In this document: piece after piece, positions 1 through 4,971 of the stretch | Layout: every line of letters starts with the position of its first letter | How positions within the stretch are numbered: position 1 is the first letter of the stretch | DNA from: Candidatus Bipolaricaulota bacterium | GTDB lineage: Bacteria; Bipolaricaulota; Bipolaricaulia; UBA7950; UBA9294 | DNA: 5,342 bases | Assembly: GCA_021159105.1 (NCBI GenBank) | Contig: JAGGSM010000243.1 | Span: 1-5,342 of the forward strand | Reading direction: 5' to 3' | Notes under the pieces: generated by a model | What the model was told of the DNA's origin: nothing | Databases searched by the model: none | What the model saw: the letters and a program-made list of their open reading frames with translations, nothing else | Position numbers and translations under genes: made by a program

Positions 1-56
1 GCCCGACGTTGTGCTGTTGAGTCGTGTCTTAACGTGGCAGACCAGCTGCTACCGGA

Positions 57-686
57 CTAATCGGTCCACAGAAGATAGGAGTACACAGCCGTCAGGATTA
101 AGACGTAGGCTGTTATAACGTAATACCAGCGCCCCACCATCTTATGCATACGGAATGGCGCGACGTGCAGGAACGATAAGACCGCTATTGTGGTGTAGAG
201 GAGAGCTGCAAAGGAATTGTGGCCCAATACTCTCTCCAACAGGAACACAAGCGCCACCACGAGAGCTGTGATGTCTAGCGAAAGTCCTGCAATGGTACCG
301 TCGTCATCGACACCGAAGACGTCAAAATAGGCGAGCCGGACGACACCCGCCACAACTATCATCAGTGCTCCGGGGAAGAACCATGCACTGAACTGTCCGT
401 AACTCAATAGGATGATGGCCGGGCAGATAGCCAGGCTGACGATATCAGCTAGGGAGTCCATTTTGGCACCGATGGACTTTTGAACATCGCTTCTCCCAGG
501 TATCCGGCGTGCGACGGGGCCGTCGTACCAGTCAAACAGAACGGCCCAGAGCATGGCGATGATTGCTGCCGGGAAGTTCCCCAGAAGCGCGAGGTATATC
601 CCGAGAATACCACTGCTCAATCCCAACAAGGTTATGATATTGGGAATGTCTGTGACGACAGATAGGATGGTCGGCTTGTTGCTCAT
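57..686 (-). CDS. CDP-alcohol phosphatidyltransferase (integral membrane phospholipid head-group transferase)
   Basis: Seen: a hydrophobic protein of 209 residues with about six predicted membrane segments. It carries the family signature as D52-x2-D55-G56-x2-A59-R60, then G73-x3-D77-x3-D81; the Asp residues bind the metal and CDP-alcohol. The N-terminal PN-x2-T motif (residues 15-19) is typical of the family. Known: these enzymes displace CMP from a CDP-linked alcohol in the membrane. Odd: 12 residues separate AR from G, where 8 is usual. Start choice: ATG at 686 follows AGAGG by 10 nt. An upstream in-frame TTG at 707 would give 216 residues but overlaps the previous gene and has no ribosome binding site of its own. 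The ribosome binding site lies in the last codons of the fusion gene, which ends at 694, so translation is probably coupled. Inferred role: transfer of the CDP-activated head group made by that fusion protein onto a lipid acceptor. A phosphatidylserine-synthase-like or inositol-type substrate cannot be excluded. The family call is firm; the substrate is not. Confidence 0.9.
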   Translation of the reverse strand: MSNKPTILSVVTDIPNIITLLGLSSGILGIYLALLGNFPAAIIAMLWAVLFDWYDGPVARRIPGRSDVQKSIGAKMDSLADIVSLAICPAIILLSYGQFSAWFFPGALMIVVAGVVRLAYFDVFGVDDDGTIAGLSLDITALVVALVFLLERVLGHNSFAALLYTTIAVLSFLHVAPFRMHKMVGRWYYVITAYVLILTAVYSYLLWTD

Positions 687-693
687 AGTATAA

Positions 694-2556
694 TTACCTC
701 TCGCCAATCACGTTGCGCAGGGCTTCTACGAGATTGTGATTCTCGGTTCTTGTGCGGCTGGCAATACGAAGGTATCGGTCGGATTCTGGAAGCACCTTCC
801 CTACGCAGTCTTTGACGTAGATGTTGTGTTTTGTGAACAGCCTACGGGTCACTTCGGGCCCAGACATTGCCTCACTAGGGAGACGACAGAAGACAAAATT
901 CGCAGCCGGTTTGTAGACTATCATCCCGGGAATCGAAGCCAGGCTCCGGTACAGATCATCACGATCATTCCGCACCTTCCGGCAGCTTTCCGCAAACTCC
1001 CGACGATAACGAGGCAGAAGTCTCAGAAAAGCTTCGGCAAACCCGTTGACATTCCAGATGGGCACTTCCTTCCGCACTGATGCGGCCAGTTCATGATTCG
1101 CAGTAAGCAAGTAGCCGAGCCGTAATCCGCAAATGCCATAGGCCTTGCTCATGCTCTTGAGAATCGCGAGGTTCTCGTGCTCTGCAAGCTCGGGCACCAT
1201 GCTGCTCTGATCGGGTTCTTGCACAAAATCGATGAAGGATTCGTCCACGATGAGGATACAGTCTTGACTGGCCAGCTTTTCCGCCAGGCGCACGAGGTCG
1301 GATTTCGGTACCAATAGAGAAGTCGGATTGTTTGGCGATACCACGACCGCCACGTCAGCTTTGCAGCTAAGGGCTTCTGCGGCAAACTCATCCACGTCCA
1401 GTTCAAAAAAAGGTGGCTCTAGGGCGAAGCTGGTGACTTTTCCTTCGGGAGATGCGTTGGCGTACTCATTGAAAGACGGCACCGGGATAACGAGTTGATT
1501 GTACAAATGTCCCGAGATAATCTTGATGAGTTCGGCAGCGCCGTTGCCCACAACGATTCGTTCAGCTGGCTGATTAATCGAAAGGCCAACAAGACCGGCC
1601 AGAGCATCCTGCGCCACAGGATAGCTCTCTATCAAATCGTGGATGTTATCCCTCATATGAGCAAAGACCCCTTCTGGGGGGAAGTAGAGGTTGTAGAGGT
1701 ACGAATGATCTGTGAACCCATAGCGCCAGTAGCTCCCATGCTCGCGGGAGACAACATCAAACCGCTCATCCGGTGACGCGAACAGATATTCTGCGTTAAC
1801 CCGGTCGTTTTCATCGTCGATCTCGAAGCACTTAATGTCATCGCATACAAGCGCTGCGAGATTGTGCTCTTGGCCATACGTGGACGCATGGAAGACGACT
1901 TCGTAGTACTGATTCACGTCACCGATGCTGACGCGGGCCTCCAGTTGCGGTACAAATTGCTCACGCAGGAAATCACGGCGAAGCAGATAGATGTTGAGGG
2001 TCTTGAAAACCTTGGAATAATCTAATCCGGGTGGTTGGCGACTTGTTTCCAACAATGCTTGTATATTCCCATCATTGTCGAGGCTGGCAACCGTACCGGA
2101 CATCCAGGACTGGTACCGGGCGACTGCCGCAATGTTGGCATTTTCATTTGCGAGCAGACGATCAAGCAGCAACCGCTCAAAAAACACATCCGATTCCAGC
2201 AGCAAGATGTTTTCGGTCAGGTGTTCGCGAGCGAGCCAAAGGGAATAGATATTGTTCGTTGTCTCGTAGCGGTCGGATTCAATGTAAGAAATTTTCATCC
2301 CGCTGAAGGAATCTCCGATAGCGTCGTAGATCTTTCCCTTGAGGTGGCCCACAACGATCACAGTTTCCTGTATCCCCACGTCATGCAGATGAGTAAGCGC
2401 GTTAACAAGTATTGGTACACCATTTACAGGCGCGAGGCATTTTGGGGTGTAATCGGTGAATGGCCTTAGCCGTTTGCCAGAGCCAGCAGCCAGAATGATT
2501 GCCTTGAGCACTGTATTGGAGGATGCCGACGAGGCTCCCGTAGATGTATCCATCAT
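694..2556 (-). CDS. Bifunctional fusion: LicC/PntC-like CTP nucleotidyltransferase + CobD/HisC-like PLP decarboxylase or aminotransferase
   Basis: Seen, in a 620-residue product: residues about 18-260 form a nucleotidyltransferase with the LAAGSGKRL loop (22-30), P38-K39, the NNIYSL substrate-side motif (101-106), metal Asp D123 in LESD, and a late EIDD motif (245-248) as in LicC. Residues about 265-620 form a fold-type I PLP enzyme with GNGAAE (337-342), SPNNPTS (407-413), DESFIDF (438-444), PLP lysine K471 in SMSK, GLRLGY, and phosphate-side Arg residues near R597-R603. DESFIDF, the MPW-like PIWNVN stretch and the C-terminal pattern resemble threonine-phosphate decarboxylase CobD more than HisC. 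Inferred: phosphoserine or phosphothreonine is decarboxylated, then activated to a CDP-amino-alcohol for the membrane transferase 7 nt downstream. The alternative is aminoethylphosphonate activation, as in PntC. Start: AGGAAGG precedes the paired ATGs at 2556 and 2553. An in-frame ATG at 2571 (625 residues) lacks a ribosome binding site. The two-domain call is firm; the reaction is inferred. Confidence 0.88.
   Translation of the reverse strand: MMDTSTGASSASSNTVLKAIILAAGSGKRLRPFTDYTPKCLAPVNGVPILVNALTHLHDVGIQETVIVVGHLKGKIYDAIGDSFSGMKISYIESDRYETTNNIYSLWLAREHLTENILLLESDVFFERLLLDRLLANENANIAAVARYQSWMSGTVASLDNDGNIQALLETSRQPPGLDYSKVFKTLNIYLLRRDFLREQFVPQLEARVSIGDVNQYYEVVFHASTYGQEHNLAALVCDDIKCFEIDDENDRVNAEYLFASPDERFDVVSREHGSYWRYGFTDHSYLYNLYFPPEGVFAHMRDNIHDLIESYPVAQDALAGLVGLSINQPAERIVVGNGAAELIKIISGHLYNQLVIPVPSFNEYANASPEGKVTSFALEPPFFELDVDEFAAEALSCKADVAVVVSPNNPTSLLVPKSDLVRLAEKLASQDCILIVDESFIDFVQEPDQSSMVPELAEHENLAILKSMSKAYGICGLRLGYLLTANHELAASVRKEVPIWNVNGFAEAFLRLLPRYRREFAESCRKVRNDRDDLYRSLASIPGMIVYKPAANFVFCRLPSEAMSGPEVTRRLFTKHNIYVKDCVGKVLPESDRYLRIASRTRTENHNLVEALRNVIGER
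697..701 (-). promoter_or_regulatory. Ribosome binding site of the phosphatidyltransferase, embedded in the upstream gene's end
   Basis: Minus-strand AGAGG overlaps the last Glu-Arg codons of the fusion gene, just before its TAA, and sits 10 nt before ATG 686. The arrangement suggests translational coupling of the two genes. Confidence 0.55.
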
Positions 2557-2558
2557 AA

Positions 2559-2566
2559 CCTTCCTT
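2559..2566 (-). promoter_or_regulatory. Ribosome binding site deciding the fusion gene start
   Basis: Minus-strand AAGGAAGG sits 5 to 8 nt before the two adjacent ATG codons at 2556 and 2553. It lies inside the coding frame if ATG 2571 is used, and no such site precedes 2571. This favours the shorter product. Confidence 0.55.
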
Positions 2567-2591
2567 TTCATTGATGTGCATGGACAACTGG

Positions 2592-2610
2592 CAGGAAAAC
2601 TTAGTTCCTG
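2592..2610. repeat. Inverted repeat in the leader of the minus operon
   Basis: A perfect 6-bp inverted repeat, CAGGAA and TTCCTG, flanks a 7-nt spacer. It lies between the promoter candidate and the start codon of the fusion gene. It could be an operator or a small leader hairpin, or a chance occurrence. Confidence 0.3.
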
Positions 2611-2631
2611 TACGATCTTTCAACCGAAAAC

Positions 2632-2661
2632 ATAGTACCCTTTTCCTACACCAATAAGCAA
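2632..2661 (-). promoter_or_regulatory. Weak sigma70-like promoter candidate for the minus-strand operon
   Basis: On the minus strand, TTGCTT (complement of 2656-2661) is followed after 18 nt by TACTAT (complement of 2632-2637). Each matches consensus at 4 of 6 positions. Transcription would start near 2625, leaving a leader of about 70 nt. It is the best pair I found upstream of the operon, but it is weak. Confidence 0.3.
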
Positions 2662-2743
2662 GCGAGGTCTGCTCGTATTCGGAGCTTGTCGCTGAGCCAG
2701 TTCGCGTGCTTGCAGGATCACTTACAGGGGCTGCCAAATGGAC

Positions 2744-2825
2744 TACACCGCCACAAGCGGTCGGTGTATCAAGAGGCTTTGTAAGAAGCACGCCCCAATG
2801 GGCGGGGAATCAACCCCTGTAGGGG
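2744..2825. repeat. Cluster of three short hairpins in non-coding DNA
   Basis: Three perfect inverted repeats follow each other: TACACCG/CGGTGTA (2744-2750 and 2762-2768, 11-nt loop), CGCCC/GGGCG (2791-2795 and 2800-2804, loop CAAT), and CCCC/GGGG (2814-2817 and 2822-2825, loop TGTA). GGGG at 2804-2807 could also pair with CCCC at 2814-2817, so alternative folds exist. No T-run follows on either strand, so it is not a standard terminator. It may be a structured RNA or the remnant of a mobile element end. Confidence 0.4.
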
Positions 2826-3035
2826 ATTGGACTTTGGACGGGAGCACCTCTGTTGATGTAGATTGCCTTCGACAGGATGGCCATTACCAACGAAATTCAG
2901 TGGTAGCCCCCTCCAAAACCACAAGCTACTTCTTGAGCCAGCGAGTAAGAAGGACGCAATCAGTTATTCTGAGGTATCAGCGCATGAGTAACCCAAGCTG
3001 CAACCAGATAATCGTACAGGCTCCGGGACAGCAAT

Positions 3036-3061
3036 AAGGGGACAACCTGGATCTGATCCCC
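3036..3061. repeat. AAGGGGACA element, copy 1, with inverted repeats
   Basis: AAGGGGACA (3036-3044) opens a block in which GGGGA (3038-3042) is complementary to TCCCC (3057-3061). An inner palindrome, GGATC-T-GATCC, occupies 3049-3059. It shares its 9-base core with the element at 3166-3192 but not the rest of the hairpin. Confidence 0.4.
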
Positions 3062-3165
3062 ATGCAGGATGAGAAATGGGGAATCGTCAGAGGAGGTCCA
3101 GGTCACAGGACTCGCCCAAGCGAAGACCAGATCGCTTGATTCGACTGCTCCGAACATCTGCCCAC

Positions 3166-3192
3166 AAGAAAAGGGGACAGTTTCCTTTTCTT
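3166..3192. repeat. REP-like hairpin with AAAAGGGGACAG core, copy 2
   Basis: Perfect 9-bp arms, AAGAAAAGG (3166-3174) and CCTTTTCTT (3184-3192), enclose a 9-nt loop. From memory, the AAAAGGGGACAG core with an inverted TTTT end recurs between genes in many bacterial genomes and resembles REP-type palindromes. No transposase is visible nearby, so any mobilising enzyme would act in trans. Confidence 0.5.
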
Positions 3193-3310
3193 GGATATGC
3201 GGCGCAGTGTGTTCAATATGGCCTCCTTGTGCACGCGCATGTTACACTTAGCCGCATTGTTGAGCGATAACGTGGAACGAAGAGCGCGGAGTGCGGAACT
3301 CGGAACGAAA

Positions 3311-3336
3311 GGCTTTCTCTCGCGCAGAGAACAGCC
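3311..3336. repeat. Strong stem-loop in the repeat region
   Basis: GGCT plus TTCTCT (3311-3320) pairs with AGAGAA and AGCC (3326-3331, 3333-3336) around a CGCGC loop, with one bulged C at 3332. This gives a 10-bp stem. No T-run follows on either strand, so a terminator is not supported. Confidence 0.45.
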
Positions 3337-3496
3337 AGGATATGGGCAGACAACCGAGTGCAAGACTTAGGACGATAATGTTCTGCCTTTGTAGCGTAAG
3401 CAGTTTATCTGCCACGTTGCTGGACAGCGAGCGGGCGAGAGAATCCTGAGTCCGGAACTGGGAGCACGGAGTGTCGAGCGCGGAACGGGAAAAGCA

Positions 3497-3524
3497 TTTT
3501 TCACGCAAAGGCCGCCAAGGAAAG
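3497..3524. repeat. CACGCAAAG-type short dispersed element (single copy)
   Basis: A T-run followed by CACGCAAAG and GCCGCCAAGGAAAG lies between two copies of the 30-nt repeat. From memory, sequences of the form CACGCAAAGACGCAAAG are scattered in intergenic DNA of many environmental bacteria. Only one copy is in this window, so the call rests on recall. Confidence 0.3.
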
Positions 3525-3648
3525 AATAGAACGCGGAGCGCGGAATGTGGAACGCGGAGGGAAAGAAGAGAGGTATCACGAATCTTGCGAATGGGGCGAA
3601 TTCCACTATGAAGGTCAGTGAAGGCCTTGCCGATGTATGGTGAGCAGT

Positions 3649-3685
3649 ATTCGTGGGATTTGGTGTATTTGCGTGATTCGTGATT
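3649..3685. repeat. ATTCGTG-type dispersed element, copy 1
   Basis: The block contains ATTCGTG twice (3649-3655 and 3676-3682) and the run TTGCGTGATT (3669-3678). That run recurs exactly at 4741-4750, beyond the next gene. Confidence 0.4.
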
Positions 3686-3782
3686 AGGGCAGAGCTTGGC
3701 GGGCTTGAGCGAACGGGCGAGAAGAAAACGCGGAGCGCGAAGTGTAGAATGCGGAGCAGGACGTGAAGAAGCACAGCTAACT

Positions 3783-3797
3783 AGGAGGATGAAGGTG
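3783..3797 (+). promoter_or_regulatory. Ribosome binding site and GTG start of the original nucleotidyltransferase frame
   Basis: AGGAGG (3783-3788) is followed after 6 nt by GTG (3795-3797), an ideal spacing. The frame from this GTG reads M-T-K-P-T-L and then leaves the frame of the conserved domain after CTG at 3810-3812. An ATG at 3789 is in the same frame but touches the ribosome binding site. The ATG at 3818 used by the intact frame has no ribosome binding site in front of it. Confidence 0.6.
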
Positions 3798-3817
3798 ACC
3801 AAACCAACGCTGTCGTC

Positions 3818-4708
3818 ATGGCTGCGGGAATCGGAAGCCGCTATGGTGGCCTGAAGCAAATCGATCCAATCGGTCCGAATGGAGAGATCATTATCGACTA
3901 CTCGATCTATGATGCTCTTCATGCGGGGTTTACGAACGTTGTGTTCATTGTAAGAGATGAGATACTGAAAGAGTTCTCCGCGCGCATCGGCCGAAAACTG
4001 GAGGGAAGGTGCGACGTCTCATACGTTATTCAGCGGCTCAGCGATCTCCCGAGCGGATACGCTGTGCCCGCAGGGAGGACGAAACCATGGGGAACAGCTC
4101 ACGCTGTCCACGCCTGCCGTGACGTTATCGATGGGCCGTTTGCGGTGATCAACGCCGATGACTTCTATGGGGGCAGCGCCTACCGCCTGCTGTACGACTA
4201 TTTGCTGCACGCGCACGATCAGAAAGACCTGTGTGACTACTGTATGATCTCCTACCTGCTCGGAAACACGCTCACCGAACACGGGCATGTGGCGCGCGGC
4301 GTGTGCTCGGTCAGTGATGACGGCTATCTTCTTGATATACACGAACGCAAGCGGATTGAACTATTCGATGGGACTCCACGCTTCACCGAAGACGGTGAGA
4401 ACTGGATCAGTGTTTCTCCCGACGCTCCAGTATCCATGAACATGTGGGGGTTCACCCGCAGTCTTCTCTCCGAATTGGGGTCTCGCTTCGAGCGCTTCCT
4501 GGATGCGATGAGCGATCCGAGCAAAGATGAGTACCTTCTGCCCGAGCTTGTCGGTGAGCTGATCAGCGAGGAGATGGCGAGTGTCAAGGTTCTGCGTACA
4601 GACGAGAAGTGGTTTGGCGTTACCTACCGCGAGGACCGAGCAAGAGTACAAGAGGGGATCAGGAAGCTCATCGAACAGGGAATCTACCCGCGAGATCTGT
4701 GGACGTAG
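3818..4708 (+). CDS. Sugar-phosphate-type nucleotidyltransferase (GSRYGG family), N-terminus probably lost to a frameshift
   Basis: Seen: the uninterrupted frame gives 296 residues. They hold a nucleotide-binding loop, AAGIGSRYGGLKQ (2-14, with K13 at the usual Lys position), GTAHA (92-96, base binding), catalytic NADDFYG (112-118), and a C-terminal region with KWFGVTYREDR. Known: this family is usually about 300 residues and is annotated as an NTP or sugar-phosphate nucleotidyltransferase; the substrate is generally unknown. Odd: the first beta strand is missing. It is found just upstream in another frame (M-T-K-P-T-L, from GTG 3795). Restoring one G near 3812 would give T-L-V-V-M-A-A-G, which fits the family. 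The break could be a real mutation or an assembly error. The gene is divergent from the minus-strand operon, with plsY following 263 bp later. It may activate a sugar or head-group phosphate, but nothing here fixes the substrate. Confidence 0.87.
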   Translation: MAAGIGSRYGGLKQIDPIGPNGEIIIDYSIYDALHAGFTNVVFIVRDEILKEFSARIGRKLEGRCDVSYVIQRLSDLPSGYAVPAGRTKPWGTAHAVHACRDVIDGPFAVINADDFYGGSAYRLLYDYLLHAHDQKDLCDYCMISYLLGNTLTEHGHVARGVCSVSDDGYLLDIHERKRIELFDGTPRFTEDGENWISVSPDAPVSMNMWGFTRSLLSELGSRFERFLDAMSDPSKDEYLLPELVGELISEEMASVKVLRTDEKWFGVTYREDRARVQEGIRKLIEQGIYPRDLWT

Positions 4709-4715
4709 TACGCCC

Positions 4716-4737
4716 TCTTTGCAGGATTTTGCAAAGA
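4716..4737 (+). terminator. Hairpin just after the nucleotidyltransferase gene
   Basis: A perfect 8-bp inverted repeat, TCTTTGCA and TGCAAAGA, with a 6-nt loop starts 7 nt after the TAG stop. Its position suggests transcription termination or mRNA end protection. It is AT-rich and has no T-run after it, so a standard intrinsic terminator is doubtful. Confidence 0.35.
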
Positions 4738-4740
4738 TGG

Positions 4741-4757
4741 TTGCGTGATTTGTGGGT
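4741..4757. repeat. ATTCGTG-type dispersed element, copy 2
   Basis: TTGCGTGATTTGTGGGT shares TTGCGTGATT exactly with 3669-3678 and differs at one base in the next four (TGTG versus CGTG). It lies in the spacer after the nucleotidyltransferase gene. Confidence 0.35.
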
Positions 4758-4821
4758 TGTGCACCTGTTCGCGATCAAGCGCTTACGTGGCTCAATCCTC
4801 CTTCCGCAGGCTCGCAATACC

Positions 4822-4844
4822 TGGCCTAAATAGACGTTTAGCCA
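4822..4844. repeat. Inverted repeat in the plsY upstream spacer
   Basis: TGGC and TAAA (4822-4830, with a bulged C at 4826) pair with TTTA and GCCA (4837-4844) around a 6-nt loop. It lies about 80 nt before the plsY promoter candidate. It may be a weak terminator stem or an operator. Confidence 0.25.
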
Positions 4845-4922
4845 AGGTGAGTTCGCGTAGCTTACTGCTTTGACTCCGCTCGCCCATCCATGACCACTGG
4901 GCGCGGTGTTGCTGGTTGTGAG

Positions 4923-4950
4923 TTGATCACGCCATGATTCCACATACAAT
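4923..4950 (+). promoter_or_regulatory. Sigma70-like promoter candidate for plsY
   Basis: TTGATC (4923-4928, 4 of 6 consensus positions) is followed after 16 nt by TACAAT (4945-4950, 5 of 6). Transcription would begin near 4957, very close to the ribosome binding site. The real start may therefore lie elsewhere, or the leader may be very short. Confidence 0.35.
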
Positions 4951-4958
4951 GTAACCTC

Positions 4959-4963
4959 GGAGG
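4959..4963 (+). promoter_or_regulatory. Ribosome binding site of plsY
   Basis: GGAGG lies 8 nt before ATG 4972. It supports this start, which also puts the first membrane segment at the N-terminus as expected for PlsY. Confidence 0.7.
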
Positions 4964-4971
4964 AATCGACA

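Larger units (their letters stand above)
2572..3275. other. About 700 bp without a convincing gene
   Basis: I read both strands here. The open frames are short, lack ribosome binding sites and show no motif I recognise. The content is the leader and weak promoter of the minus operon, the hairpin cluster at 2744-2825 and the two AAGGGGACA elements near 3036 and 3166. I see no tRNA, riboswitch or CRISPR repeats. Confidence 0.6.
3276..3756 (+). repeat. Four degenerate copies of a 30-nt purine-rich repeat
   Basis: Copies lie at 3276-3305, 3456-3485, 3530-3559 and 3727-3756. The clearest pair (3530 and 3727) starts AACGCGGAGCGCG and matches at about 26 of 30 positions. The copies at 3276 and 3456 match the 3530 copy at about 24 and 23 of 30. 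Within a copy, GCGGA-type heptads recur. Two copies are preceded by a shared GCGGGCGAGA- or ACGGGCGAGA-like stretch (3431-3440, 3713-3722). Spacing is irregular and the spacers are unrelated, so this is not CRISPR. The block keeps long minus-strand frames open, with recurring Pro-x-Ser-x-Leu-Arg peptides, which should not be taken as genes. Confidence 0.7.

Noticed and set aside
33..43. An 11-base match (AACGTGGCAGA) to the complement of sequence near 3410
   Set aside because: A match of this length is expected several times by chance in a window of this size.
1..56. Terminator after the minus-strand operon
   Set aside because: No GC-rich stem with a T-run is visible in the 56 bases available; the operon may continue beyond the window.
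686..707. TTG 707 start for the phosphatidyltransferase
   Set aside because: It overlaps the previous gene by 14 nt, has no ribosome binding site of its own, and its extra residues are encoded by the ribosome binding site used by ATG 686.
2738..3037. A 99-codon plus-strand open frame, considered as a decayed transposase tail
   Set aside because: The stretch GGESTPVGDW faintly recalled some TnpB C-termini, but there is no zinc-finger motif, ribosome binding site or catalytic residue. A blastx search would settle it.
3276..3756. CRISPR array
   Set aside because: The copies are degenerate, spaced by about 180, 74 and 197 nt, and have no uniform spacers or nearby cas genes.
3367..3774. A 135-codon minus-strand open frame
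   Set aside because: It is another translation of the same repeat block, with no domain motif.
3248..3922. A 224-codon minus-strand open frame across the repeat block and into the nucleotidyltransferase gene
   Set aside because: It exists because the purine-rich repeats lack minus-strand stops. The peptide is the repeated Pro-x-Ser-x-Leu-Arg translation of the repeats, and the frame overlaps a real gene on the opposite strand.
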